The position numbers were made by a program, and so were the translations under genes. Of a stretch of DNA of 38,664 bases, positions 24,008-32,351 are shown one piece after another. Source of the stretch: Chloroflexota bacterium (GTDB lineage Bacteria > Chloroflexota > UBA6077 > JACCZL01); the NCBI GenBank assembly GCA_020850535.1, contig JADZEM010000048.1, forward strand, positions 1 through 38,664, given 5' to 3'. The notes beneath the pieces were generated by a model. It made no database searches and had not been told where the DNA came from. It saw nothing but the letters and a program-made list of their open reading frames with translations. Each line of letters starts with the position of its first letter. Position 1 is the first letter of the stretch.

Positions 24008-24964
24008 CTACTTGCCGCCGCGCGCCAGCGTCGGGCTGGCGCCGATCAGGCTGATGAACACGTCTTCGAGGCTTGGCTCGATCTGCTGCACGGACCGCAC
24101 GGCGATACCCTCGCTCGTCAGCAGCGCCGCCAGCCCATTCGGCGTCAGGATGGTCTCGTCCAGCAGCACGTGGACATCCACGCCGTGCAGCGCCACATCC
24201 CGTACGCCCGGTCGATCCTCCAGCCGCTGGACCGCCTCGAACGGCGCGCCGCACACCACGTTGACCAGTGTGCCCTGCAAGGAGTTGTGCTTCAGATCGG
24301 CGGGGGTTGCCAGCGCTCGCAGCACGCCGTTGTGGATCATCCCGATGCGGGTGGCGTGCTCGGCCTCGTCCAGGTAGTGGGTCGTCACGAAGATGGTCAC
24401 GCCGCTCTCGGCCAGCCCGTGGATCATCGTCCAGAAGCGCCGCCGCGAGACCGGGTCCACGCCAGCCGTCGGCTCGTCCAGGAACAGCAGGCGCGGCTGA
24501 TGGACGATGGCGCACCCGAGCGCCAGCCGCTGCTTCCAGCCGCCCGAGAGCTGCCCGCTCAACTGCTGCTCGCGGCCCTCCAGCCCGGCCATCGCGATCA
24601 GGTCGTCGATCCGTTGGCGGCGCTCGCGGGCCGGCACCTCGTAGACGCCGGCGTAGAACTCCAGGTTCTCGCGGACGGACAGCTCTTCATACAGGGCGAA
24701 GCGCTGGCTCATGTAGCCGATGCTCTGCTTGATGCGCTCGCCGTCCCGCGCGATGTCGAACCCGAGTACCCGGCCGCGCCCGCCGCTCGGCGTCAGGATG
24801 CCGCACAGCATGCGGATCGTCGTGCTCTTGCCGGAGCCGTTCGGCCCCAGGAACGCGAAGACCTCGCCCTCGTACACCGAGAACGTCACATCGCTGACGG
24901 CCAGGCGTTCCCCGAAGCGGCGTGTGAGTCCCTGCACCTCGATGATCGGCGGCTGATCTGCCAT
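24008..24964 (-). CDS. ABC-2 type exporter, ATP-binding subunit
   Basis: This 318-residue cytoplasmic ATPase powers the permease encoded just upstream. It has Walker A (FLGPNGSGKSTTIRML), a Q-loop region (GYMSQRFALYEELSVRENLE), the signature LSGQLSGGWKQRLALG, Walker B (LLFLDEPTAGVDPVSRRRF) and the switch histidine in VTTHYLDEAEHATR. The pattern is that of the DrrA/YbhF group. The ATG at 24964 follows GAGG at good spacing. Its start lies 10 bases after the permease stop, which places both in one transcript with the HlyD and TetR genes. The cargo is unknown, and drugs or other toxic compounds are the usual case. Confidence 0.93.
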   Translation of the reverse strand: MADQPPIIEVQGLTRRFGERLAVSDVTFSVYEGEVFAFLGPNGSGKSTTIRMLCGILTPSGGRGRVLGFDIARDGERIKQSIGYMSQRFALYEELSVRENLEFYAGVYEVPARERRQRIDDLIAMAGLEGREQQLSGQLSGGWKQRLALGCAIVHQPRLLFLDEPTAGVDPVSRRRFWTMIHGLAESGVTIFVTTHYLDEAEHATRIGMIHNGVLRALATPADLKHNSLQGTLVNVVCGAPFEAVQRLEDRPGVRDVALHGVDVHVLLDETILTPNGLAALLTSEGIAVRSVQQIEPSLEDVFISLIGASPTLARGGK

Positions 24965-24974
24965 CAATCGTGCC

Positions 24975-26102
24975 TCAGCCGACGCGCTTCTGGAAGCGCA
25001 TGGCGCTCAGGGTGAAGACGGTCACGCTGAGGATGGCCAGCGGGAGCGCGCTCGTCCAGAGCACGTCGAAGCCGACCCCCTTGAGGATGATGCCTCGCAG
25101 GATCTGGAGATACCACGTCAGCGGGATGACCTGACCCAACTGCTGCACGATCCACGGCATCGTCTCACGGGGGAACACGAACCCCGAGAGCAGGACTGTC
25201 GGCAGCAGGATGAAGATCGCCAACTGCATCGCCTGCCCCTGCGTCTGCGAGACGGTCGAGATCAGCAGGCCCAGCCCGAGCGATCCGATCAGGAACAGCA
25301 CCGAGAGCGCCGCCAGCAGGGGCAGGCTGCCGGCCACTTCGACGCCGAACAGTACCCAGCCGGCGGCCAGCGCCACCGTGGCCCCGATGAACGCGATGCC
25401 GGTGTAGGGCAGCAGCTTGCCGAGCATCAGCTCCCAGGGGCGGATCGGCGTCACGATGAGCTGCTCCAGCGTGCCGCGCTCACGCTCGCGGACCACCGCG
25501 AACGCCGTCAGGATGAGCGTCTGGAACTGCATGATCATGCCGATGATGCCGGGGATCATGAAGTTGGCGCTCAGCATGCTCGGGTTGTAGAGCACCACGG
25601 GCCGCATCTCGACGCCGCCCGCGCCGCTGCGCCGGCCCAGCCGCTCGATCGTGCTGGCGTTGATGCTGGCCGACTGCGCCTGGCTGACCATGCCGGCCGC
25701 CATCAGGGCCGTCTGCGCGACGTTCGGGTCTGAGCCGTCCACCAGTACTTGCACCTGCCCGACCCGCCCGCCCAGCACGTCGTCGCCGAAGCGCGGCGGG
25801 ATCAGCAGCGCGACCTTCGCCCGGCCGCCGTCGATGGCCGCCACGGCCTCGTTGCGGGTCAGCGCGGACCCGACGATGTCGAAGTAGGTGCTGTTCTGGA
25901 AGGCGGCGATCAGCGCCCGGCTGTCGGGGTCGCGGGCCTCGTCGTAGACGACCGTCGGGAGGTGATCGACGACGGTGTTGATGGCGTAGCCGAGCAGCAG
26001 CAACTGCATGACCGGCAGCACCAACACGATGGCCAGCGTCCGCCGATCCCGCCGGATCTGCAACAGCTCTTTCTGGATGATGGCCGCGATCCGCGAGCCC
26101 AT
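24975..26102 (-). CDS. ABC-2 type exporter, permease subunit
   Basis: This 375-residue membrane protein has the ABC-2 permease layout. A first membrane segment (LAIVLVLPVMQLLLLGYAI) follows a cytoplasmic start (IAAIIQKELLQIRRDRRTL). Next is a large extracytoplasmic domain of about 150 residues, then five C-terminal segments including MIPGIIGMIMQFQTLILTAF, the conserved ERERGTLEQLIVTPIRPWEL, and LAIFILLPTVLLSGFVFPRE. This matches the YbhS/YbhR group. ATG 26102 follows GAGG by eight bases and is preferred to 26126. A single permease gene suggests a homodimer. The upstream HlyD protein is its probable periplasmic or cell-surface partner. Confidence 0.92.
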   Translation of the reverse strand: MGSRIAAIIQKELLQIRRDRRTLAIVLVLPVMQLLLLGYAINTVVDHLPTVVYDEARDPDSRALIAAFQNSTYFDIVGSALTRNEAVAAIDGGRAKVALLIPPRFGDDVLGGRVGQVQVLVDGSDPNVAQTALMAAGMVSQAQSASINASTIERLGRRSGAGGVEMRPVVLYNPSMLSANFMIPGIIGMIMQFQTLILTAFAVVRERERGTLEQLIVTPIRPWELMLGKLLPYTGIAFIGATVALAAGWVLFGVEVAGSLPLLAALSVLFLIGSLGLGLLISTVSQTQGQAMQLAIFILLPTVLLSGFVFPRETMPWIVQQLGQVIPLTWYLQILRGIILKGVGFDVLWTSALPLAILSVTVFTLSAMRFQKRVG

Positions 26103-26207
26103 TGAATCGACCTCGTCTTGTTTCACGTTGGCGCGTAAAGGCGTCCCGACGGCCAGATGGAGCCTCCACCCTCTCCGCGCCGGAACTGGGCAGGGGGTGA
26201 GGTCTCG

Positions 26208-27041
26208 TTAGCTCAGCGGCTCGAAGGTCGCATCGGCCGGCATCCCGGGCTTGAGGGCGCCGTCCGGGTTCTCGACGCGGATCTTCACGCCAAAGACGAG
26301 GTTCAGGCGGTCGCGCTGGGTCTGGACGTTGCGCGGCGTGAACTCGGCCTGCTGCTTCGTGGAGGTGACCACGCCGGAGAACGTCCGGGCTGGGAACGGA
26401 TCGGCGGTGACGGCGACGCGCTGGCCGACGCGCACCTTGCCGAGGTCGCGCTCCAGGACGTAGGCCGTCAGATCGAGCGTCGAGAGGTCGGCCACGGCCA
26501 GGACGGTCTGCCCGGGCGCGACGACCTCGCCGGTGTGGAGCGGCACGCGGGTCACGACGCCCGAGATCGGCGTGCGGAGCTGAAACTTCTCGGCCTGGAT
26601 CACCAGCTGCTGCTGGTTGGCGGCGTCCACCTGCCGAATCTGCAGCTGTACCAGCGAGTCGTCCAGCCGGACCAGCGATTGCCCGGCCTGCACCGTGTCG
26701 CCCTCGCGCGCCAACCCGAGGATGCGTCCGCTCACCTCCGAGGAGACCAGCACCTCGTCAGCTTCCAGCGTCCCGGATGCCGTCATCATGCCGTTCGGGG
26801 CGGCCGTGAGGCGGGTCGTCCAGATCCACCAGCCTGCGCCGACCACCGCCGCCAGCAACGCGAGGGCAACCAGCAGGCGCGGCGGGCCGTGCTGCTGGGG
26901 CGGCGGTGGTGGCAGCTCCTCGTGGGAGGCGTGGCCGTTGATGCGCGGCAGCGCCGGGTGGCTGGCCGCGCGCTCGGGTGGCACGTCGGCCGGCGCGGTC
27001 GACGGGTTCGCGGGCGTAGGGTTGGGGGAGACGGTCTGCAT
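26208..27041 (-). CDS. HlyD-family periplasmic adaptor protein, short form
   Basis: This 277-residue protein has a Pro-rich cytoplasmic start, one membrane segment (LLVALALLAAVVGAGWWIW, about residues 56-74) and then a biotinyl/lipoyl-like half (GTLEADEVLVSSEVSGRILG, REGDTVQAGQSLVRLDD). A very short connector follows, then the second half (RTPISGVVTRVPLHTGEVVA, PGQTVLAVADLSTLDL) and a beta-barrel domain. The usual long alpha-helical hairpin between the two halves is reduced to about 25 residues, as might suit a cell without a TolC-type outer channel. It starts three bases after the TetR stop and is followed by the permease, so the four genes form one operon. Confidence 0.9.
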   Translation of the reverse strand: MQTVSPNPTPANPSTAPADVPPERAASHPALPRINGHASHEELPPPPPQQHGPPRLLVALALLAAVVGAGWWIWTTRLTAAPNGMMTASGTLEADEVLVSSEVSGRILGLAREGDTVQAGQSLVRLDDSLVQLQIRQVDAANQQQLVIQAEKFQLRTPISGVVTRVPLHTGEVVAPGQTVLAVADLSTLDLTAYVLERDLGKVRVGQRVAVTADPFPARTFSGVVTSTKQQAEFTPRNVQTQRDRLNLVFGVKIRVENPDGALKPGMPADATFEPLS

Positions 27042-27044
27042 CGT

Positions 27045-27836
27045 TCAGCCTCCCGGAGGCACGGCCAGCACGCCGCGCACCATGATCCTGGCGTATTCGC
27101 GAAGAGTGGCGTCGTCGTCGGGGTCCAACAGGTCGTCGAAGGCTGGCCGCAGCAGCCCGAGCAGGAGCAACATGCCGATGAACGCCTGCGCCCGCGCGCG
27201 CGCCGAGCCTCCGCGGAGTGTCCCGCTCGCGGCGTGCCGCTCGAAGAGGGCCGTCAGCATCGGGAAGAAACGGCCGATGGTGTGGGTGCGGGCGAGGCGC
27301 GCCACGTCCGGGTGAATGCCTGTCTCGAAGAGGATCAGCCGCAGCACGGCCCGCCGCCGCGCCATGAAGCCGAGGCCGGCCTGCGCGATCCGCAGCAGCT
27401 GCCCTTCCAGGTCGGCGTCGTCGTGCGTCGCGCGCACCATCTCGGATTCGATGGCCGGAAGCACCGGCATGTACTCGGCGATGCCGGCGATCAGCTCATC
27501 CTTGTTCTTGAAGTGCCAGTGCAGCCCGGAGAGGGTCAGGCCGGCCCGCGTGGCGATCTCCTGGAGGCTGGCGGCGTGCAACCCTCGCTCTCCGAAGACG
27601 TCGAGGGCCGCTTCGAGGATGCGAGCGCGTGGGTCGGCCAGAAACGCTCCGCCGCCACGGTCTGTGACGGCCGTCTGGAGTAGCGCCGTCTTGTCGCCGA
27701 AGTAGCGGTAGACGGTGGCGCGGCTGACGTGGGCCTCGGCGGCCACCTCGCCAATCGTGACGGTGCGACGCCCGCCCTCGCGCTCGGCGAGCGCACGGGT
27801 CGCTTCGAGAATGCGGTCACGCGGATGGACGCCCAT
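27045..27836 (-). CDS. TetR-family regulator with two tandem DNA-binding domains
   Basis: The 263-residue protein has two TetR_N units in a row. The first (residues about 6-58) is RDRILEATRALAEREGG with IGEVAAEAHVSRATVYRYFG. The second (about 69-120) is RARILEAALDVFGERGLHAA with LQEIATRAGLTLSGLHWHFK. A single ligand-binding C-terminal part follows (LRRIAQAGLGFMARRRAVLR-like, then LRLILFETGIHPDVARLA). Normal TetR proteins have one such domain and about 190-220 residues, so this is a duplication or fusion. It heads the HlyD/ABC exporter operon, and a palindrome lies 22 bases before its ATG, so self- and operon-repression are likely. The inducer is unknown. Confidence 0.92.
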   Translation of the reverse strand: MGVHPRDRILEATRALAEREGGRRTVTIGEVAAEAHVSRATVYRYFGDKTALLQTAVTDRGGGAFLADPRARILEAALDVFGERGLHAASLQEIATRAGLTLSGLHWHFKNKDELIAGIAEYMPVLPAIESEMVRATHDDADLEGQLLRIAQAGLGFMARRRAVLRLILFETGIHPDVARLARTHTIGRFFPMLTALFERHAASGTLRGGSARARAQAFIGMLLLLGLLRPAFDDLLDPDDDATLREYARIMVRGVLAVPPGG

Positions 27837-27857
27837 GAGACTATCCTACACGCGCCA

Positions 27858-27873
27858 TACAGTACTGTCTGTA
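27858..27873. promoter_or_regulatory. Candidate TetR operator
   Basis: TACAGTACTGTCTGTA holds a perfect 10-bp palindrome (ACAGTACTGT, 27859-27868) and an overlapping TACAG-N6-CTGTA dyad. It lies 22 bases upstream of the TetR ATG (27836), where it would overlap a promoter. Two overlapping dyads are of interest because the regulator has two DNA-binding domains. The link is inferred. Confidence 0.55.
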
Positions 27874-27912
27874 CCGGAACGTCCCGTCTTCGGTAGGACA
27901 GTCGCCCTGCCG

Positions 27913-30900
27913 TCAGCTTGCGGCGCGGCGATCCCGCAGCAGCCCGTGCTTGGGCGAGGGTAGCTGCATCGTGCTGCGGGCCAGCAGCGCCCCGAGCGCG
28001 TCGCCGGTCAGCGGCCGCGAGAGCAGGTACCCCTGGCCGTGGTTGCAGCCGAGGCTCCGCAGGCTCGCCAGTTGCTCCAGCGTCTCGATGCCCTCGGCGG
28101 TCACCGTCAGGTTCAGGCTCTGCGCCAGCGCGATCACGCCCCGCACGATGGCCGAGTCCTGGTCGTCCTGGCCCAGGCCGCGCACGAACGACTGGTCGAT
28201 CTTCAGTACGCTGACCGGGAAGCGCTTCAGGTAGCCGAGCGAGGAGTAGCCGGTCCCGAAGTCGTCGATGGCGAGGCTGATGCCGATGTCGCGCAGCTTG
28301 ACCATCAGCTCACGAGCGCCGTCGGCGTCCGTCATCACCGCGCCCTCGGTGATCTCCAGCTCCAGCCGCTCGGGGTCGAGGCCGGTCTCGATCAGGATGT
28401 GTGAGATGTCCTCCAGCAACGACGGGTGCTGGAACTGGCGCGGCGAGAGGTTGACGCTCATCACCAGGTTCGGGGCGCTCGGGAACTCGCGCTGCCAGAT
28501 GCGCGCCTGCCGGCAGGCCTCGCGCAGCACCCACTGGCCGATGGGCACGATCAAGCCCGTCTCTTCCGCCACGGGGATGAAGTCCACCGGCGAGACGAGT
28601 CCACGCTCGGGGTGCTGCCAGCGCACCAGCGTCTCGACGCGGTCGATGCCCATCGACTCCAGCGACATGATCGGCTGGTACATCAGCCGCAGCTCGCGAC
28701 GCTCCACGGCGCGGCGCAGCGCCGTCTCCAGCTCCAGCCGCTTCATAGCCTGGATGTTCATCTCGCGGTCGAACACGACGTAGCGGGCGCGGCCCTTGCT
28801 CTTGGCCCGGTACATCGCAAGGTCGGCGTTGCGCAGGAGATCGGCGGCCGTCATCGCGCCCGGCCCGCTCAGGGCGATGCCGACGCTTCCCGTCGAGAAC
28901 ACCTCGTGCCCGAAGACGGAGAACGGGAGCCGCAGCTTGAAGGCGATGCGCCGCGCCACCTCTTCCGCGCTGTCGAGGCCGACGACGTCCTCCATCAGGA
29001 TCGTGAACTCGTCGCCGCCCAGGCGCGCCACCGTGTCCTCGGTGCGGACGCATTCGAGCAGCCGCTGCGCTGCTTCGATCAGCAGGTGATCGCCGGCCTG
29101 GTGCCCCAGGCTGTCGTTCACGATCTTGAAGTTGTCCAGGTCGAGGAAGAGGATCGCGACGGCCTGATCTCGGCGCCCGGCGCGCAGCAGGGCGTGCCCC
29201 AGACGATCCATGAACAGCGCCCGGTTGGGCAGCGCGGTCAGCGGGTCGTGGAACGCCTGGTAGGCCAGTTGCTCCTGCAACGCGAGTCGGTCCCCAACGT
29301 CGCGGCTGTTGAGCACCAGCCCGGCGACGTGTGGGTCGGCCAGCAGGTTGTTCCCCGTCGTCTCGGTGTGGACCCAGGTGCCGTCAGCGTGCCGCAGACG
29401 CCACTCGATGCGGGGCGTCGCGTCAGGGGCGCTCTGGACCTCGTCCAGGAAGGCGTCGAGGCGTGGGGCGTCATCCGGGTGCAGCAGATCGACGAGCTTC
29501 GTGCCGATCAACGCGGCGTCGCCGTAGCCGAGCACGCGCTCGCCGGATGCGCTCTGGTACTGGATGATGCCGTCCGGCTGGACGATCATGATGACGTCTG
29601 ACGAGTTCTGGACCAGCGACCGGAACCTCGCCTCACTGCGCTGTACCAGCTGATCCTCGCGGAACGCCGCGCTGTCGAGCGCGAGGGCCACGTCTGCGCC
29701 GAGCTTGGCGAGGCCGGCCGCGCACTCGTCGCTCAGGGTGTCGTCGGACTCCAGCACGATCATCGTCAGCTTGCCGCGCCGCATCCGCAGGGTGGTCAGC
29801 AGGATCGTCCCGAGCTTCGGCCGGAACCCGAGCATGGCGATGGCGGTGGTGATGCCGACGTCGGCGGACGTGAACCGGTGCTGCTGAAGCTCCAGGCCCA
29901 CCCCGTCCAACACGTCACCGAAGTTCATCCGTGCGTCAAGCGTCTCGTTTGCGCCGTCACCGTGCGCCGCCACGACGGCCATCCGCCTGAGAGGGCCAGT
30001 CGCGATCGTCGCGCGGACATGCCCCGGCTGCCGGGCCAGCGCTACCGCCGACTTGACGGCGATCTGGAAGACTTTGTCCACGTCCGTGGCCGCGACCAGC
30101 GCCGTGGCGGTTCGTGTGAGCAGTTGATCCTGAATCGACTTCTGCTCGGCCGCGGACAGCGCGGCGTCCTCGATCACGTACAGCCGTTCCAGCTCCGCCC
30201 CGACCTCGTCGGCCACCTCAGTCAGTTGCTGGAGGTCGCCGGTGGCTGTGCGCAGAGCCTGGTCGTCGGTGCGTCGGCGCATCGTGCTGAGGAGCTTGCC
30301 CACGGACCGGCGCATCGGCTCGTCAACCGCCGAGACCGTCCAGCCATGCAGGAGAAGGCTCAGGATCCCCGCGAAGCCGATCAGGATCGCGAGCGTCCGG
30401 AGCCGCCGGCGCGTCCCGTCGTTGCTGGGCGTGGAGAGCGTCTCGATGCTGGCATCGACGCGCTGGCGCAGGAGGGTCAGCGCGGCGTGCGTTGAACGGA
30501 GGGCGCCCGCATCATCGGGTCGGAGGCGGTGGGCGTCATAGGCGGCGATGAGCAGACGAAGATCGGGCTGGTAGTACTCCGTCACCATGCGGACCGCCTC
30601 GGGCGACACATCGAGATCGGCGTGGCCGACGCCCGCCCGAAGATGGGCGAAGATGCTCTGGATGGCGGCGATCTGCGTCGCATCGTTCTGGCTGAGCGAC
30701 CGTTCCCGCTGCTCGGCTGCCAGCGACGACTGTACGTCGTCCAGGTGCTCCTTCCAGTCCTGGTGCAGGGCCAGGAGATGCTCGCGGGTGTAGTGCTCCT
30801 CAAGAGTCGAGTAGCCGAGCCAGCCCACCAGGAAGACGAGTGCTGCCAGGGCCATCGGCGTGATCCCGAGCGCGCGCGTGGCGGTTCGGGGCGTCAAGAA

Positions 30901-31365
30901 CGCGCGCAGGGCCGGCCACGGTCCGTCTCCGAGACTCGGCAGGATGGAGAGTACCCCGAACAGGAGCGCCATCAGCGGCTGCAGCAGCAGCAGGTCGAGC
31001 GGGCCGAGTGTCAGGGTGGTCACCGGGAGGATGCCGAGGCGCGGGGCGGGCAGGATCGGCAGATCGGCCGTGGCAGGCGCGGCCAGCAGGCCGGCCGGCC
31101 CGAGCAGGACGACGCCGGCCGTCAGGCTGGCCGCTGAGACGACTGCTGAGACCAGCCCGGCGACGACCAGCGCGGGCAGCGCCAGCGGCAAGGGCTGGCG
31201 ACGCACGGCGAGCGGCCCCACCGCCAGGAGCGGCAGCAGCGCCAGCTCAGAGCCGAACTTCAGCGAGGGCAGCGCGGCAACGAGCAGCAGCATCAGCGCA
31301 ACCGGTGCGCTGAGCACCAGTCCTATCCTGATCCCACGGGAAGCCCACGGCGGCAAGCCGCTCAT
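27913..31365 (-). CDS. Membrane GAF-PAS-GGDEF-EAL protein for cyclic di-GMP turnover
   Basis: The 1150-residue protein begins with several membrane segments (residues 1-190), a helical region, another segment (LAILIGFAGILSLLLHGW, about 325-342), a GAF-like domain (about 390-560) and a PAS domain (FRSLVQNSSDVIMIVQPDGI onward). GGDEF is intact at residues 783-787, and an inhibitory RxxD site (RTED, 774-777) is present. In the EAL domain the first motif reads ETL (E911), which keeps the catalytic Glu. SVNLSPRQF, LELEITEG, IDDFGTGYSSL, LKIDQSFVRG, TAEGIET and QGYLLSRP are all kept. Both synthesis and breakdown of cyclic di-GMP are therefore possible. It stands alone next to the efflux operon, and its start is 77 codons longer than most soluble forms only because of the membrane part. 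Confidence 0.92.
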   Translation of the reverse strand: MSGLPPWASRGIRIGLVLSAPVALMLLLVAALPSLKFGSELALLPLLAVGPLAVRRQPLPLALPALVVAGLVSAVVSAASLTAGVVLLGPAGLLAAPATADLPILPAPRLGILPVTTLTLGPLDLLLLQPLMALLFGVLSILPSLGDGPWPALRAFLTPRTATRALGITPMALAALVFLVGWLGYSTLEEHYTREHLLALHQDWKEHLDDVQSSLAAEQRERSLSQNDATQIAAIQSIFAHLRAGVGHADLDVSPEAVRMVTEYYQPDLRLLIAAYDAHRLRPDDAGALRSTHAALTLLRQRVDASIETLSTPSNDGTRRRLRTLAILIGFAGILSLLLHGWTVSAVDEPMRRSVGKLLSTMRRRTDDQALRTATGDLQQLTEVADEVGAELERLYVIEDAALSAAEQKSIQDQLLTRTATALVAATDVDKVFQIAVKSAVALARQPGHVRATIATGPLRRMAVVAAHGDGANETLDARMNFGDVLDGVGLELQQHRFTSADVGITTAIAMLGFRPKLGTILLTTLRMRRGKLTMIVLESDDTLSDECAAGLAKLGADVALALDSAAFREDQLVQRSEARFRSLVQNSSDVIMIVQPDGIIQYQSASGERVLGYGDAALIGTKLVDLLHPDDAPRLDAFLDEVQSAPDATPRIEWRLRHADGTWVHTETTGNNLLADPHVAGLVLNSRDVGDRLALQEQLAYQAFHDPLTALPNRALFMDRLGHALLRAGRRDQAVAILFLDLDNFKIVNDSLGHQAGDHLLIEAAQRLLECVRTEDTVARLGGDEFTILMEDVVGLDSAEEVARRIAFKLRLPFSVFGHEVFSTGSVGIALSGPGAMTAADLLRNADLAMYRAKSKGRARYVVFDREMNIQAMKRLELETALRRAVERRELRLMYQPIMSLESMGIDRVETLVRWQHPERGLVSPVDFIPVAEETGLIVPIGQWVLREACRQARIWQREFPSAPNLVMSVNLSPRQFQHPSLLEDISHILIETGLDPERLELEITEGAVMTDADGARELMVKLRDIGISLAIDDFGTGYSSLGYLKRFPVSVLKIDQSFVRGLGQDDQDSAIVRGVIALAQSLNLTVTAEGIETLEQLASLRSLGCNHGQGYLLSRPLTGDALGALLARSTMQLPSPKHGLLRDRRAAS

Positions 31366-31555
31366 TGTGCGGCCTTCCGCGCTGTATTCCAGCGCACACG
31401 TGCCACGCCCGACGTCCTATGCCCGTAGCTGTTCTAGTGAATCCAACGGTCCGGGCCGAGATTTCGAGGACATTGCAACGCAGTCTCGGGGCGCACAGCC
31501 TTACAGGAGTGGTGACATGGATGTGCCATGTCTGCGCGCGACCGATGAGCCTGTC

Positions 31556-32218
31556 CTACTCGACGCGTCCGTCCTGGCGGCGGCCCAACGCGCGTATGAC
31601 GAGCAGGCCGAGCACGCTCCCGGCCGCCATCAGCCCGACCATGCCGCCGAGCCCCCACCAGATCGACCTCTGATCGACGGGCGGCGCGTCCGTCTCGGGG
31701 AGGATGCGCGGTGGCTCGGCAGGGTGGACGTTGTCCTGGACGTAGCGGCGGAACCGCTCCACCAGCGGATCGGCGGGGCTGTCGCCAAAGACGGCGCCCT
31801 GGACGTTCGAGGTCTTCAGCTCGCCGTTCACGGTCTTGAAGACCACCAGGCCGTACCGCCCGGTCGGATCGACGTCGAGCGCGCCGCAGGCTCCGCTGCT
31901 GCCGGCCCAGACGCCCCCGCCGATGCCGGCTGAGTTGGCGACGTAGCTGGCCGCGTCGACAAAGTCGATCCGCGCGGGCACGGCGCCCTTCCAGGCTCGC
32001 TGGACCCGCATGGTCACGCGGACCGGCAGGAAGCTGTCCTGCGTGCTCGACTCGCCGATCTCGACGTTCTCGACCCAGCCCTCGACGATCACGTCGTTCT
32101 GGTTGATGTGGTAGCCGGGGACCGGCGAGCAGGCATCCGCGCGCGTCGACGCACCGAGAAAGAGCAGAGCGGCGAGCACTGCCACTGGGAGGTATTGGCG
32201 TGCTTGCCGTCGGCTCAT
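31556..32218 (-). CDS. Secreted, membrane-anchored protein with possible TIMP/NTR-like domain
   Basis: This 220-residue protein has a signal peptide (RQYLPVAVLAALLFLGAST) ending near ADA, so the mature form probably begins with Cys (CSPVPGYHINQNDVIVEG). The domain has VRVTMRVQRAWKGAVPARID, a second cysteine pair context in SSGACGALDVDPTGRYGLVV, and FKTVNGELKTSNVQG. This arrangement (an N-terminal Cys, then a strand with WKG, CG and a YxLV strand) resembles bacterial TIMP/NTR-like proteins. Near the end is a membrane segment (WWGLGGMVGLMAAGSVLGLL) followed by a basic tail. It would sit outside the cell, anchored by its C-terminus. The fold assignment is tentative and no function is known. Confidence 0.65.
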   Translation of the reverse strand: MSRRQARQYLPVAVLAALLFLGASTRADACSPVPGYHINQNDVIVEGWVENVEIGESSTQDSFLPVRVTMRVQRAWKGAVPARIDFVDAASYVANSAGIGGGVWAGSSGACGALDVDPTGRYGLVVFKTVNGELKTSNVQGAVFGDSPADPLVERFRRYVQDNVHPAEPPRILPETDAPPVDQRSIWWGLGGMVGLMAAGSVLGLLVIRALGRRQDGRVE

Positions 32219-32351
32219 GGGCGAGCGACCCCCAGGGCTGACAACTCAGGTCGAGAGTCTCTGGGGGCGCGACTCGTGCGCTCAAGGACTCACAGCCTGA
32301 GGCTTTCGGGCGACAAGCGGCTGTCGCTCGGTCATGCTCTACGAGGCGGCG

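Noticed and set aside
28627-28635. Inactive EAL domain because the motif reads ETL
   Set aside because: The catalytic Glu is kept, and all other metal and catalytic motifs of the domain are present.
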